Source: a virus. Taken from it: 64,000 nucleotides of DNA. Made by a program: the position numbers and the translations under genes. Below, piece by piece: positions 45,930-55,334 of this stretch (its first letter is position 1; every line of letters starts with the position of its first letter). The notes beneath the pieces are model-generated. The model saw nothing but the letters and a program-made list of their open reading frames with translations. It did no database searches and was not told the origin of the DNA. The stretch covers positions 1 through 64,000 of IMG/VR virus record IMGVR_UViG_3300031964_000021, one strand, 5' to 3'.

Positions 45930-46556
45930 ATGCCGCTGCAGCTCGTCATCACCGAAGACCCATCCAAAGAAGTCAACATCTTCGACATCGACCCACTCGA
46001 CCGGGCGCGCGCCGTCCGCCTCGCCGACGAGGGCATCCCCGTCCGCGCCATCGCGAGAGGACTTAAAGTGCCGAGCGACACTCTCTATGATGCGCTGCGC
46101 GAGGCGCTCGAGGAGGGCCGCATCTGCGAGCTGCCACGAGACGACTGGCCACCCGGGAGCGCGCGCAGCCAGCGCGCCATATATGCCGGCACCATCCTCG
46201 AGAACGAAGACCAGCTGCAGATGATCTGCGCCCGGGTCTTCAAGACCACCAAACAACAGTCGGCAGTCGTCGCCGTCCTGATCAAGCGCCGGGAGATCAC
46301 CAAGGCGCAGGTCCACATCATCCTGCAAGAGAACCGCCCCGCCTCCAACCACGCGCCCACCGACGAGAAGATGGTCGACGTGGTCATGTTTCACATCCGC
46401 AAGAAGCTGAAGGTCCACGAGGTCCCGATCGACACCATCTGGGGCACCGGCTACGCCATGCCGGCCGTGCACCGCGACCGCGCCATCAAGCTGCTAGAGG
46501 AGAACGCCACCGCCTACGCCGCGTACCCGGGCGTCGAAACGAAGGAGGCCGCGTGA
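45930..46556 (+). CDS. DNA-binding regulator: N-terminal HTH plus C-terminal OmpR-type winged helix
   Basis: 208 residues, GAGGG upstream of the ATG. Residues ~25-62 have a helix-turn-helix pattern (RAVRLADEGIPVRAIARGLK, VPSDTLYDALREALEEG). Residues ~105-185 follow the winged-helix DNA-binding domain of OmpR/PhoB response regulators: KQQSAVVAVLIKRREITKAQ, DEKMVDVVMFHIRKKLKVHE, IDTIWGTGYAM. No receiver domain is present. Two DNA-binding domains in one chain suit paired or palindromic sites. Its own promoter carries the dispersed palindrome, so autoregulation is likely. Precedes the terminase genes. Confidence 0.75.
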   Translation: MPLQLVITEDPSKEVNIFDIDPLDRARAVRLADEGIPVRAIARGLKVPSDTLYDALREALEEGRICELPRDDWPPGSARSQRAIYAGTILENEDQLQMICARVFKTTKQQSAVVAVLIKRREITKAQVHIILQENRPASNHAPTDEKMVDVVMFHIRKKLKVHEVPIDTIWGTGYAMPAVHRDRAIKLLEENATAYAAYPGVETKEAA

Positions 46557-46627
46557 TGTTGGAAGGTCAAGACGACGGCATCCTGCTCATCATATTGGTC
46601 ATTGCCATTATCATGTGTGTCATATGA
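46556..46627 (+). CDS. 23-residue membrane peptide
   Basis: ATG overlaps the regulator stop (TGATG) with GAAGGAGG at ideal distance; stop overlaps the next ATG (ATGA). Product GILLIILVIAIIMCVI after a short acidic N-terminus: one membrane segment. Excellent translational context for so small a frame. Confidence 0.6.
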   Translation: MLEGQDDGILLIILVIAIIMCVI

Positions 46628-46989
46628 CAACCTCGATCATCGACGAGGACGTGCTGCTCACCATGCTCCACGCGCCTGTGACCAAGGAACACATCCAGCA
46701 GCTCCAGACCGGCGCCGCCTACACGCTGCTCGACATGTACGATCGCAAGGTGACACGCGAGGAGTATATCATCGGGATGCAGATGGCGCTCGATGCCTAC
46801 AACTCGCTGGGGAAGCTGTGGGTGCTCGCGGTGATCGAGAACAAGGTCGCCGCCGGCGCGCCGCTTGAACCTCTGCTGGCGGCCAGCTACAAGGCGGTGG
46901 AGGAGCTGGGCGCAGAGCAGGCCACCGCGCTGATCGCGTACGTCAAGCGGCTGAAGGAATGCCCAGAAACAGGGGACACGATAAATTGA
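46624..46989 (+). CDS. Hypothetical protein upstream of terminase
   Basis: 121 residues from the ATG at 46624. Helical throughout (EHIQQLQTGAAYTLLDMYDR, YIIGMQMALDAYNSLGKLWV). No family recognised. Coupled at both ends by four-base overlaps. Confidence 0.65.
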   Translation: MTTSIIDEDVLLTMLHAPVTKEHIQQLQTGAAYTLLDMYDRKVTREEYIIGMQMALDAYNSLGKLWVLAVIENKVAAGAPLEPLLAASYKAVEELGAEQATALIAYVKRLKECPETGDTIN

Positions 46990-47786
46990 GCGATCTCGAG
47001 GACACAGGGTTTGACGACGTGCTTGCCGGCGGTGCAGTTTGGACCGAGCCCGATACGTCAAACGTGACTGGACCAAATGCCATCACCATCGAACCAGCCC
47101 CGGCCGTTCCCCTATCACCACACGTATGCAAATCTTCCAGCGGAGATCGGTGCGATACATGTTTTGGGCCTGTCCCAGCTTCGGACGCCCCCGAAAAAAT
47201 CCAGGCGCCGCTCACCGCGGAAGCCATTGAGGCTACTAAAATCCTCGTTACGCTCCCGCCGCTCAGCTACGCTGATCTCGCTATTCTGGCACGCGAGGTG
47301 GCAATGGATATTAGGGTCCGAAATGAAGTTCTCTCGGGGTTCAATTTAAACGAGACACAGTATGAGTACCTCGAAACGCACAACGAGTTCTACAAGCACG
47401 CCCTCAAAACGGCGTGCGTCGAGTGGCATAGTCCGCTCTCCTCACAAGAACGGGTGCGTCTTGTGGCTTCGACCATCCTCGAGGAAACCCTACCCAGGTT
47501 GGGAGCTAGGATGCACAATGACCGCGAGCAGCTGCCCGGCGTCGTCGAAGCTGCTAAACTCTTTGCAAAAATGGCCGGTGTGGGTGAGCGAGACACTGGG
47601 GCTGCGCCTGCTGGCGAACGTTTCGTTATTAACATTGACCTCGGCGGAAACAAAAAAATTGTCGTTGGAGCAGAAGCGCCAAAGGCGATCGCTGCTGGGA
47701 TCGATACATCAGGCGCGCAGGGTGGCGTCTGGCCAACACAATTTGAGCTGCCGGAAGTACAACCAGACCCCGAAGGGAAAAGCTAA
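46986..47786 (+). CDS. Putative small terminase subunit
   Basis: 266 residues if the TTG at 46986 is used (TTGA overlap with the previous stop); an ATG at 46959 is the alternative. After a disordered N-terminus with a CxxC pair, residues ~90-215 are helical: SYADLAILAREVAMDIRVRN, GFNLNETQYEYLETHNEFYK, VRLVASTILEETLPRLGARM. This resembles DNA-recognition subunits or terminase-associated proteins that precede the large terminase in podoviruses. Role inferred from context and helical pattern. Confidence 0.6.
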   Translation: MSDLEDTGFDDVLAGGAVWTEPDTSNVTGPNAITIEPAPAVPLSPHVCKSSSGDRCDTCFGPVPASDAPEKIQAPLTAEAIEATKILVTLPPLSYADLAILAREVAMDIRVRNEVLSGFNLNETQYEYLETHNEFYKHALKTACVEWHSPLSSQERVRLVASTILEETLPRLGARMHNDREQLPGVVEAAKLFAKMAGVGERDTGAAPAGERFVINIDLGGNKKIVVGAEAPKAIAAGIDTSGAQGGVWPTQFELPEVQPDPEGKS

Positions 47787-47964
47787 CCAGCACCGGGTTA
47801 ATCACAGCCTGCAGACTGCCGCGAGGAAGCACAACTATGAGCTCAGCCCCAAGGGCCGGGCTCGCAAGCATCGATATGCAACGTCGCCATTGGGGCGATC
47901 GAATAAGAGGAAGTACCAACATGCCATCCGCGCCAACCAAAACCGATCTCGACAAGCTGCATGA
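47743..47964 (+). CDS. Basic repeat protein in the gap between terminase genes
   Basis: 73 residues if TTG at 47743 starts it. Three imperfect repeats (TPKGKANQHRV, SPKGRARKHRYA, SPLGRSNKRKYQ) rich in Lys, Arg and His, a pattern seen in some small phage DNA-binding or HNH-associated proteins. No good start codon or ribosome site; it lies +1 relative to the upstream gene and might be reached by frameshifting or by a non-standard start. Confidence 0.4.
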   Translation: MSCRKYNQTPKGKANQHRVNHSLQTAARKHNYELSPKGRARKHRYATSPLGRSNKRKYQHAIRANQNRSRQAA

Positions 47965-49069
47965 CGCCGAGAAGATCATCCGCATCCGTCAGCAGGAACT
48001 TGCCGATGCCCGCGCCACCATCAAGCGCCTCACCACCAACGAGGACGATGCGCGCACGATCCGGGAGAACATCTACAAGATTGCCGGCTATGACCCGTCG
48101 CCTCCCGAGTGGACTTTACGTGAGGGTCGAGCAGGTGCGCGGGGTGTACCAGCTACCATCTGGTCCGATTGGCACTACGGCGAAGTCGTCCGGATGCCGG
48201 CCATCAACATCTACGACAAGCGGGTCGCCAAGCGGCGCATTGAACGACTGGTCCAGACCACCGCTGATCTTGCTCTCAACCATATGGGTCGCGCAAAGAT
48301 CACTTACCCGGGCTGCATCGTCGCTCTGGGCGGCGATATGCTCGGTGGCGACATTCATGAGGAGCTGATGAAGACCAACGACCGCACCACGCAGCAGGCG
48401 ATCGAGGACTTGATCGACCTGATCAGCGGCGGGCTCGAGACGATGGCTTCAGCTTTCGGTAAGTTGTTCGTGCCATGTGTAGTCGGCAATCACGGCCGCT
48501 CCACCAAGAAGATGCAGATGAAGGAGCGCGTGTTCACTTCCCACGAGTGGAACGTCTATTGCGGCGTCGCTCGGCACTTCCGGAGGAGCAAACATGTCCA
48601 ATTCTGCATTCCGGAAACGGCCGATTGCGCCTTCAATATCTTTGATCATCGATACCTGCTTACTCACGGCGACAGCCTGGGTACGAAGGGTGGCGACGGC
48701 ATCATTGGCGCGCTCGGACCAATCCTGCGTGGAACACTTAAAACGCATCGAAGCGAAGCGCAAATTGGTCGCGACTTCGATACTCTGCTCATTGGCCATT
48801 GGCACCAATACATCACGCTGCCGGGCCTCATTTGCAACAACAGCCTTAAAGGCTACGACGAGTATGCTCACCTCACACTACGCGCGCCTTATTCAAGACC
48901 TAGTCAAGCGCTCTGGTTCACCCATCCGGAACACGGAATTACTGCGCATTGGCAAGTCTATCTCGAGGGAAAACTCCAGCCAATGACGACCGCCAAACCA
49001 TGGTGCTCGTGGCAAGAGTTTACGGATACGCGGAGGGCCGATGCCGACGCATACCTAGGGCGGATGTAA
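47921..49069 (+). CDS. Calcineurin-like metallophosphoesterase
   Basis: 382 residues from the ATG at 47921 (GAGGAAG upstream). The five metal-binding motifs are in order: SDWHYGE near residue 82, GGDMLGGDIHEE near 138, GNHGR near 189, THGDS near 249 and GHWHQY near 292. N-terminal coiled coil (DAEKIIRIRQQELADARATI). Phosphodiester or phosphomonoester hydrolysis is expected; a DNA-repair type (Mre11/SbcD-like) or signalling substrate cannot be decided. Stop overlaps the terminase start (TAATG). Confidence 0.85.
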   Translation: MPSAPTKTDLDKLHDAEKIIRIRQQELADARATIKRLTTNEDDARTIRENIYKIAGYDPSPPEWTLREGRAGARGVPATIWSDWHYGEVVRMPAINIYDKRVAKRRIERLVQTTADLALNHMGRAKITYPGCIVALGGDMLGGDIHEELMKTNDRTTQQAIEDLIDLISGGLETMASAFGKLFVPCVVGNHGRSTKKMQMKERVFTSHEWNVYCGVARHFRRSKHVQFCIPETADCAFNIFDHRYLLTHGDSLGTKGGDGIIGALGPILRGTLKTHRSEAQIGRDFDTLLIGHWHQYITLPGLICNNSLKGYDEYAHLTLRAPYSRPSQALWFTHPEHGITAHWQVYLEGKLQPMTTAKPWCSWQEFTDTRRADADAYLGRM

Positions 49070-50520
49070 TGGGGATCAACTACAAAGCCCCGCACACCTG
49101 CGCGCAGTTCATGGCGAGCCAAGCGTTCGGCCGCGTGATCGCTGGGCCCGTTGGGTCCGGCAAGACCACGTCTGCCGTGATCGAAATGCTGCGCCGCTCG
49201 ATGGAGCAGAAGCCGGGCGCCGATGGGTATAGATACACACGCCACGCTATCGTCCGGCAAACCCTGAAGCAGCTGAAGGACACCGTGCTCAAGGACTGTC
49301 AAGCATGGCTTGGCGGCCTCGGGCTGTGGAAGGTGTCGGAGGGAGTGTTCCATGTTCAATTCGGTGACGTTCGCTCTGAGTGGGTCTTTATTCCCCTCGA
49401 GAATGCAGAGGATCAGGCTCGCTTACTTTCTATGCAGCTCACAGGCGCGTGGCTCTCGGAGGCAATCGAAATGGACCTTGATGTGCTTGGTCCTTTGTCC
49501 GGCCGTCTGGGCCGCTATCCCTCGGGTGCGCAGGGCACTCCGACATGGCACGGCTGGATTGCGGATACTAACTTCCCGACGGAAATGACGCCGTGGCACC
49601 AGTATATGGAGAACCCGCCGCCGGACATTCAGATTTTCAAGCAGCCGTCTGGCCTGTCGCCCGATGCCGAGAATTTGAATTGGCTGGTGCAAAACGAAGA
49701 GAGTATAAAATTGCCGATCGACCATCCGGTAAGGGTCGCGCAGGGGAGGAAGTACTATGAGCGCTTTGTCGAGCAGTTCGGCGACAACAGCGACTGGGTG
49801 CGCCGCTACGTCAAGGCCGAGTACGGAGACGATCCTTCAGGAGCCGCGGTCTTCAAAAACACTTTTCGATCCGACTTTCACATCGTCGATGACACGCTCA
49901 TCATCCCAAGCTATCCTCTCCTCATTGGCCAAGATTTTGGCCGAAACCCTTGGTCGCTGATATGTCAGATGGATCATTTAGGACGCCTTCTAGTGCACGA
50001 AGAGGTGCCCGGGACCAACGTCGGGCTCGAGAAGCACGTCAATCAAAATCTGCGTCCGCGCCTCTACGGAGCAAAATATCTTGGAATGAAGGTAGCGGTC
50101 GTTGGCGATCCGAGCGGGATTGCCAAAGGGAGTATTGGGGAGGAGAGCTGTTTCGATGCCCTACTTCGTTTGGGGTTCCCCTGTTTCCCGGCGCCGACGA
50201 ATGATATCGAGCCGCGGCTGCGCGCGGTGGAAGCGCTCCTGTCCCGCCAGACCAACGGCGGCCCCACTCTCTTGATCTCGCGGGCCGGGTGCCCGTTCCT
50301 GTGCCGCGCCATGAGCGGCGGCTATCGCTTCACCAAAATGAAAACCGGCGCGCTCCGGACGGTTCCGGACAAGACCGACAAGGAAGGGTTCTCGCATGTG
50401 GCTGATGATCTGCAGTACGTTGCTTCTGTTGTTCACGGTGGCGTCGTCCCAGAGATCACCCGACGACTTCGACCGCGAACCAAGAAAAGACAAGCCATCA
50501 GCTCTGCCGGATGGACCTAG
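49069..50520 (+). CDS. terL: Terminase large subunit
   Basis: 483 residues. ATPase: Walker A GPVGSGKTTS (residues 26-35), adenine-binding Q region before it, and LSEAIEMDLDVLGPL after the Walker B area. Nuclease: GQDFGRNP (D near 288), VVGDPSG near 345 and a late HVADDLQY near 457 complete an RNase H-like acidic triad. It packages DNA and cuts concatemers. The start overlaps the metallophosphoesterase stop. Confidence 0.92.
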   Translation: MGINYKAPHTCAQFMASQAFGRVIAGPVGSGKTTSAVIEMLRRSMEQKPGADGYRYTRHAIVRQTLKQLKDTVLKDCQAWLGGLGLWKVSEGVFHVQFGDVRSEWVFIPLENAEDQARLLSMQLTGAWLSEAIEMDLDVLGPLSGRLGRYPSGAQGTPTWHGWIADTNFPTEMTPWHQYMENPPPDIQIFKQPSGLSPDAENLNWLVQNEESIKLPIDHPVRVAQGRKYYERFVEQFGDNSDWVRRYVKAEYGDDPSGAAVFKNTFRSDFHIVDDTLIIPSYPLLIGQDFGRNPWSLICQMDHLGRLLVHEEVPGTNVGLEKHVNQNLRPRLYGAKYLGMKVAVVGDPSGIAKGSIGEESCFDALLRLGFPCFPAPTNDIEPRLRAVEALLSRQTNGGPTLLISRAGCPFLCRAMSGGYRFTKMKTGALRTVPDKTDKEGFSHVADDLQYVASVVHGGVVPEITRRLRPRTKKRQAISSAGWT

Positions 50521-50804
50521 TGGAGCGCAGCTCCTCCAGTTTCCGGCCCGGGCAAGGGCGCGAGGCCTTTCGCTTCCAGCATTATCACTCGAGCCTTCAG
50601 CCGGGCGATCTTGCGGATACGCCGATTTTGGGCCCAACGTTGTACCGTTGCGCTCTCGGAAATCTGAATTAGGTACCAGATCAGGGCCACGACCGACGCG
50701 ATCATAGTGGCGATGGTCGGCAACCACCCTACCCAGGTCGCCACCAGTGTCCCTGCCCCGATCGTGTTGCCCAACCACTGACTGAGGCTGTGATCCGCGT
50801 TCAT
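50517..50804 (-). CDS. Holin-like membrane protein on the opposite strand
   Basis: 95 residues, ATG at 50804 with AAGGAG seven bases upstream. Hydrophobic segments GAGTLVATWVGWLPTIATMI and ASVVALIWYLIQISE, then a basic helical tail (RWAQNRRIRKIARLKARVIM). It ends by overlapping the terminase stop codon. The only minus-strand gene in the late module, transcribed divergently from the portal gene. Confidence 0.7.
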   Translation of the reverse strand: MNADHSLSQWLGNTIGAGTLVATWVGWLPTIATMIASVVALIWYLIQISESATVQRWAQNRRIRKIARLKARVIMLEAKGLAPLPGPETGGAALH

Positions 50805-50847
50805 TGCGCCGCTCCTTGTTGTTGACCACAACAGGTAGACGCAAGGC

Positions 50848-50862
50848 CGTTAACGGGTTCTT
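50848..50862 (+). promoter_or_regulatory. TTAA element upstream of portal gene
   Basis: CCGTTAACGGGTTCT, followed by TAG: TTAA-N7-TTAG, 58 bases upstream of the portal ATG. Weaker match to the structural-gene element. Confidence 0.3.
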
Positions 50863-50878
50863 AGGGGAACCGGGTCAG

Positions 50879-50906
50879 TTATACTCGAACCGCAGCGCGA
50901 GTATAA
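50879..50906 (+). promoter_or_regulatory. Hairpin ending two bases before the portal start codon
   Basis: TTATACTCG (50879-50887) pairs perfectly with CGAGTATAA (50898-50906); the ATG is at 50909. No Shine-Dalgarno sequence is visible, so this structure or a leaderless-like mode may set portal expression. Confidence 0.55.
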
Positions 50907-50908
50907 AA

Positions 50909-53230
50909 ATGTCTGATCTCGGCCAAAATGGCGTCATCCAGTTCACGCCGCCCGCACAGTTGGAGCAGCAGCTTTCTGATCAGGCATCCGCCAAGGCAGC
51001 GGCTGCGCAGACTGCCGCGACTGCCGCTCAGCCGCAGTACCCACAGCTCGCCGGCTACGTCAAGTCGCAGTTCGAGATTTTCCGGAACCACCGCAACACC
51101 GTAGCAGGCTGGAGCAACCGCATGCTCGCCGCGCTGCGCGCATTCAATGGTCAATACGACCCAACCAAGCTGCAGGAGATCACCAAATGGGGTGGCTCAA
51201 CTGTCTACGCGCGAGTGATTGCGCAGAAGTGCCGAGCAGCTTCCTCATTGCTGCGCGACATTTACCTGGGCCAAGATATCCCGTGGTCACTGGCGCCGCC
51301 GAAGCAGCCCCAGGTGCCGCCGGGCATCGCTCAGGCGATCGACCAGCTGATCCAGCAGGAAGCGCAGCGCGTGCAGCAGACCACAGGCCAGCCGCCGCAG
51401 CAGAGCGATCTCGCGGAACGCAAGCGCAATCTGATCGAGCAGGCTGAAGACGCCGCCAAACGCAAGGCTGTCTCGCAAGCGCGCGACGCCGGCGACAAAA
51501 TTCAAGACATGCTGACGGAGGGGGGCTACTACCACGCGCTCGCGGAGTTCCTTGTCGACCTGCCGATCTTCCCGTTCGCGGTGATCAAAGGCCCGGTTGT
51601 CAAGGTAATTCCGACTGTCGTGTGGCCACCGAACGGCGGGCCGCCGCAAGTCAAGCAGCAGCCCAAGCTAACTTGGAACCGCGTGTCGCCATTTGACATC
51701 TGGTTCACCCCAGGCGTCGCGGATATCGAAAATGCGAACGTTATCGAAAAGCTGCGGGTTACGCGAAGCGAACTGAATGATCTCCTTGACCTTCCCGGTT
51801 ACAATCAGAGCGAGATTTTGGCCGTGCTCGACGAGTTCGGCCGTGGGGGGCTCTACGACAACTGGGACACCACTGACGCGGAGCGCAGCGTACTGGAGAG
51901 CCGGGAAAACCCAGCTTGGAATAGGTCGGGAATGATCTCGATGATGGAGTTCAACGGCAACATCCAGGGCCGCATGCTCCAAGACTACGGCATGGTCGTA
52001 CCAGATCAGCTGCGCGATTATCACGTCCAAATCTGGATTATTGGTTCCCACGTCATCAAGTGCCATCTGAGCCCATCTCCGCGTCAGCGTCATCCGTATT
52101 TCATCACTTCGTTCGAGAAAGTTCCAGGGACGCCCGTCGGCAACGGGCTGACGGACCTTCTTGCCGACCTGCAAGAAGCTAGTAACGCTACTCTGCGATC
52201 GTTGATTAACAACATCTCGATCGCGTCGGGACCTCAAGTTGTCGTGAACGACGACATGCTCGCGCCAGAAGAGAATGGGGAGGACCTTTACCCATGGAAG
52301 CGCTGGCACGTCCGCTCGGACCCGATGACGAGCAGCTCGAAACAGCCGATCAGCTTCTTCATGCCGAGCAGCAATGCCCAGCAGCTGATGCAGGTCTACG
52401 AACAGATTGTGAGCATTGCGGACGACGTATCGGCGATCCCGAAATATGTCGGTGGGCAGGGTGGTGGTGGTGCGGGCAGGACCGCCTCGGGCCTAGCGAT
52501 GCTGATGGGCAACGCTTCGAAAATTCTTCAAACCGTCAGTGCAAACATCGATCGCGATGTGATCGAAGGCACGATGTTGCAGCTGTTCGATTTGCTTATG
52601 CTGACCGATACGAGCGGCCTGCTGACTGGCGAAGAACGTGTAACGGTGCAGGGTGTGAACGTCGCGATCCAGCGCGAGACGCTGCGCCAGCGCCAGATCG
52701 AGTTCTTGACGGCGACGAACAACCCGACCGACCAGAAGATCATGGGGATCAAGGGCCGTGCCGTTGTGCTCCGCTCCGTGTCCACAACGATTGGTATGCC
52801 GGGTGAAGAGATCGTCCCGTCGCAAGACGAGATCGACAAAATGGCCCAGGACGAGAAGCAGCAGGCCCAGAACGGCGGCGGCGAGATCGACGCGGCAGTT
52901 CAGAAGGCGGTTGTCAAGGGCGTCGAAGCGGGCGTCCAGCGCATCACCACCGAGCTGACCGCCGGCCGGCTGGCGATGACCGAAGGCATGAGCGAAGGAC
53001 CGCCGGCGCACGTCGGCACCCCGGGCACCGGGCCGACCCAGAACGCCACGAACAACCCGGGCATGGACCTGGGCCAGCAGCCGCACCCCAACGACGGTAC
53101 ACAGCAGCGCGCGGCGCAGGCACAGGGCAATCAGCCCAGCCAGCTGTCGCAATCGATGGGTCCGCAGACGCATTTGACCGGAAGTCAACCCGGTAAAGGC
53201 GCGATGCCCGTGACCGGGGGCGTAGGCTAA
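50909..53230 (+). CDS. Portal protein
   Basis: 773 residues from the ATG at 50909. Helical N-terminal region, wing-like domain with DIPWSLAPP and FDIWFTPGVADIENANVIEK, then HVIKCHLSPSPRQRHPYFIT and TDLLADLQEASNATLRSLIN, all as in podoviral portal proteins. The C-terminal ~150 residues are Gln/Gly-rich and disordered. It forms the dodecameric head-to-tail gate and docks the terminase. Placed directly after terL. Confidence 0.88.
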   Translation: MSDLGQNGVIQFTPPAQLEQQLSDQASAKAAAAQTAATAAQPQYPQLAGYVKSQFEIFRNHRNTVAGWSNRMLAALRAFNGQYDPTKLQEITKWGGSTVYARVIAQKCRAASSLLRDIYLGQDIPWSLAPPKQPQVPPGIAQAIDQLIQQEAQRVQQTTGQPPQQSDLAERKRNLIEQAEDAAKRKAVSQARDAGDKIQDMLTEGGYYHALAEFLVDLPIFPFAVIKGPVVKVIPTVVWPPNGGPPQVKQQPKLTWNRVSPFDIWFTPGVADIENANVIEKLRVTRSELNDLLDLPGYNQSEILAVLDEFGRGGLYDNWDTTDAERSVLESRENPAWNRSGMISMMEFNGNIQGRMLQDYGMVVPDQLRDYHVQIWIIGSHVIKCHLSPSPRQRHPYFITSFEKVPGTPVGNGLTDLLADLQEASNATLRSLINNISIASGPQVVVNDDMLAPEENGEDLYPWKRWHVRSDPMTSSSKQPISFFMPSSNAQQLMQVYEQIVSIADDVSAIPKYVGGQGGGGAGRTASGLAMLMGNASKILQTVSANIDRDVIEGTMLQLFDLLMLTDTSGLLTGEERVTVQGVNVAIQRETLRQRQIEFLTATNNPTDQKIMGIKGRAVVLRSVSTTIGMPGEEIVPSQDEIDKMAQDEKQQAQNGGGEIDAAVQKAVVKGVEAGVQRITTELTAGRLAMTEGMSEGPPAHVGTPGTGPTQNATNNPGMDLGQQPHPNDGTQQRAAQAQGNQPSQLSQSMGPQTHLTGSQPGKGAMPVTGGVG

Positions 53231-53484
53231 TGGCCGGGACCCTCAAAACAGTGATCGTGCTCGCGGGTCCGACCGGACCTACAGGAACCATGAAGGGTGT
53301 TAACATCTGGACTGGCATGAGCGGACTTTCTGGCGGACATGCGACGTGGCTTCAATACACCGGAGGCAAAGGGCCGAGCGGTATACTCGAGCGCGTCTAT
53401 CCGCTGGCGGCAGACGGCGCCGGTTTTACCGGCGCCCACAAGACTGTGTTCATTTCGGGCTACGTCGGCCCGACCGGCTCTTAA
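53230..53484 (+). CDS. Small virion protein with GPTG ends
   Basis: 84 residues. Begins [20 protein letters not shown] and ends VGPTGS with one beta-rich domain between (GGHATWLQYTGGKGPSGILE). TAATG overlap with the portal gene. Perhaps a short decoration or fibre-docking protein related to the collagen-like genes that follow. Confidence 0.65.
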   Translation: MAGTLKTVIVLAGPTGPTGTMKGVNIWTGMSGLSGGHATWLQYTGGKGPSGILERVYPLAADGAGFTGAHKTVFISGYVGPTGS

Positions 53485-53487
53485 GGA

Positions 53488-53498
53488 CATTTTAACGG
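53488..53498 (+). promoter_or_regulatory. TTAA element upstream of collagen-like genes
   Basis: CATTTTAACGG just after the preceding stop; 77 bases upstream of the ATG at 53569, so farther than in the other cases. Confidence 0.35.
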
Positions 53499-53556
53499 AC
53501 CTAAGACACTCTCATGAGCATGTTCACCGATTTTGGTGAGGCCAGTATAAAACTGA

Positions 53557-54138
<582 letters not shown>

Positions 54139-54150
54139 TAGGAGGCTGAA

Positions 54151-54960
54151 ATGGCTGTAGTTATTCCCGCATCACCGCGAACCCCGATCATTCAAAATCG
54201 GGTGTTCGGCGTCGAGATCGCACCCGCTCCCCCGCAATTTGTGGGAACGGGCCCGACTGCCCCCATCGTGGCGGGCGACACCTACGACGACAGCACGATC
54301 CCGGCCATCCTGAAACAGGTGGTCGACCTGATCAACACCAAGAACATCCCCGGTGCTTTAGGACCGACGGGTGTGGCGGGTGCTCTTACCACCGCGACCG
54401 CAACAGGTCCGACCGGCGCGACCGGGCCCGCGGGCCCGCGACAGGCTCCGACTGGACCAACCGGCGTCACCGGCCCGGCCAACTCGAACATCTCTGGCCC
54501 CAAGTTGCCTACTGGCAACACCGGCAACACCGGCAACACCGGCAACACCGGCCCGCTGGGTGCGACGGGACCGCAGAAGGGTCCCACCGGACAAACGGGT
54601 CACGCGCAGACCACCGCGCCGACTGGCCCGACTGGTGCCTCGACCGGCCCGACTGGACCGAACGGTGTGAACCCGACCGGCGCAACCGGACCGACTGGCC
54701 TTACCGGCGGCACCGGCAAGAAAGGCGAATGGCAGGGCCCGTTGGGTCCGGCTTCCGGCCTCTGGATACCCCCGAGCGTCGACCCCGGGATCGCTGGCGC
54801 CGTTTGGAATGCCAACAATGGCACTGGGATCGCGAGCATGACGGGCCAAGGATATACCGGCGTGACGGGCTTGACTGGCACGAACCAAACGGGCATCTTC
54901 TACGGCATCACCGGAGCGTGGCTCAAAATCTCGTCCGGTGGACCTAGCATCAACCGTTAA
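54151..54960 (+). CDS. Collagen-like (GPTG repeat) virion protein
   Basis: 269 residues. N-terminal segment plus helix ([20 protein letters not shown]) like the preceding gene, ~125 residues of Gly-Pro-Thr/Gly-Asn-Thr repeats, and a cap ([20 protein letters not shown]) with the shared pattern DP-x-x-x-x-AVWN. Its cap is longer and carries further GYTG repeats. GGAGG precedes the ATG. Confidence 0.8.
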   Translation: MAVVIPASPRTPIIQNRVFGVEIAPAPPQFVGTGPTAPIVAGDTYDDSTIPAILKQVVDLINTKNIPGALGPTGVAGALTTATATGPTGATGPAGPRQAPTGPTGVTGPANSNISGPKLPTGNTGNTGNTGNTGPLGATGPQKGPTGQTGHAQTTAPTGPTGASTGPTGPNGVNPTGATGPTGLTGGTGKKGEWQGPLGPASGLWIPPSVDPGIAGAVWNANNGTGIASMTGQGYTGVTGLTGTNQTGIFYGITGAWLKISSGGPSINR

Positions 54961-54992
54961 TCTTCCCCTGAACCCCAACTCAGGACTGCTCT

Positions 54993-55334
54993 ATGTCTTT
55001 ATCCCAAGTCGAGCGAACGCAGCGCTTTCGCGTGCGTAACCCGGTATGGCATCGGGTCTATGACCGCAATTATAATCTCAAAAAGAAATACGGGATCACG
55101 ACCGAAGAGTGGAACGATCTTTTCACGGCGCAGGGCCATGCCTGTGCTGTGTGTGGGTCAACGACACCGGGCGGCAGATATTGGCACACTGATCATGCTG
55201 GTCCCCTCCCGTGCAGGCGATCTGATATTCGGGGTATTCTCTGTCTTGGATGCAACCATGCGGCGGGGAAAGGCGGGATAGCGGATGTTCTTCGGCTACG
55301 CGCGCTCGTCAAATATCTGGAGGAGCACCTGTGA
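54993..55334 (+). CDS. Recombination endonuclease VII-like HNH nuclease
   Basis: 113 residues. YGITTEEWNDLFTAQGHACA, VCGSTTPGGRYWHTDHAG and GILCLGCNHAAGKG form the Cys-His metal site and His-based active centre of the endonuclease VII family, with zinc ligands CAVC...CLGC. It could resolve branched DNA before packaging or be a mobile HNH gene inserted among structural genes. GTGA overlap with the next gene. Confidence 0.88.
   Translation: MSLSQVERTQRFRVRNPVWHRVYDRNYNLKKKYGITTEEWNDLFTAQGHACAVCGSTTPGGRYWHTDHAGPLPCRRSDIRGILCLGCNHAAGKGGIADVLRLRALVKYLEEHL

Noticed and set aside
50851-50865. TTAA-N7-TTAG as a host CtrA-binding site
   Set aside because: One imperfect occurrence in front of the portal gene is not enough, and the other TTAA elements do not keep the N7 spacing.
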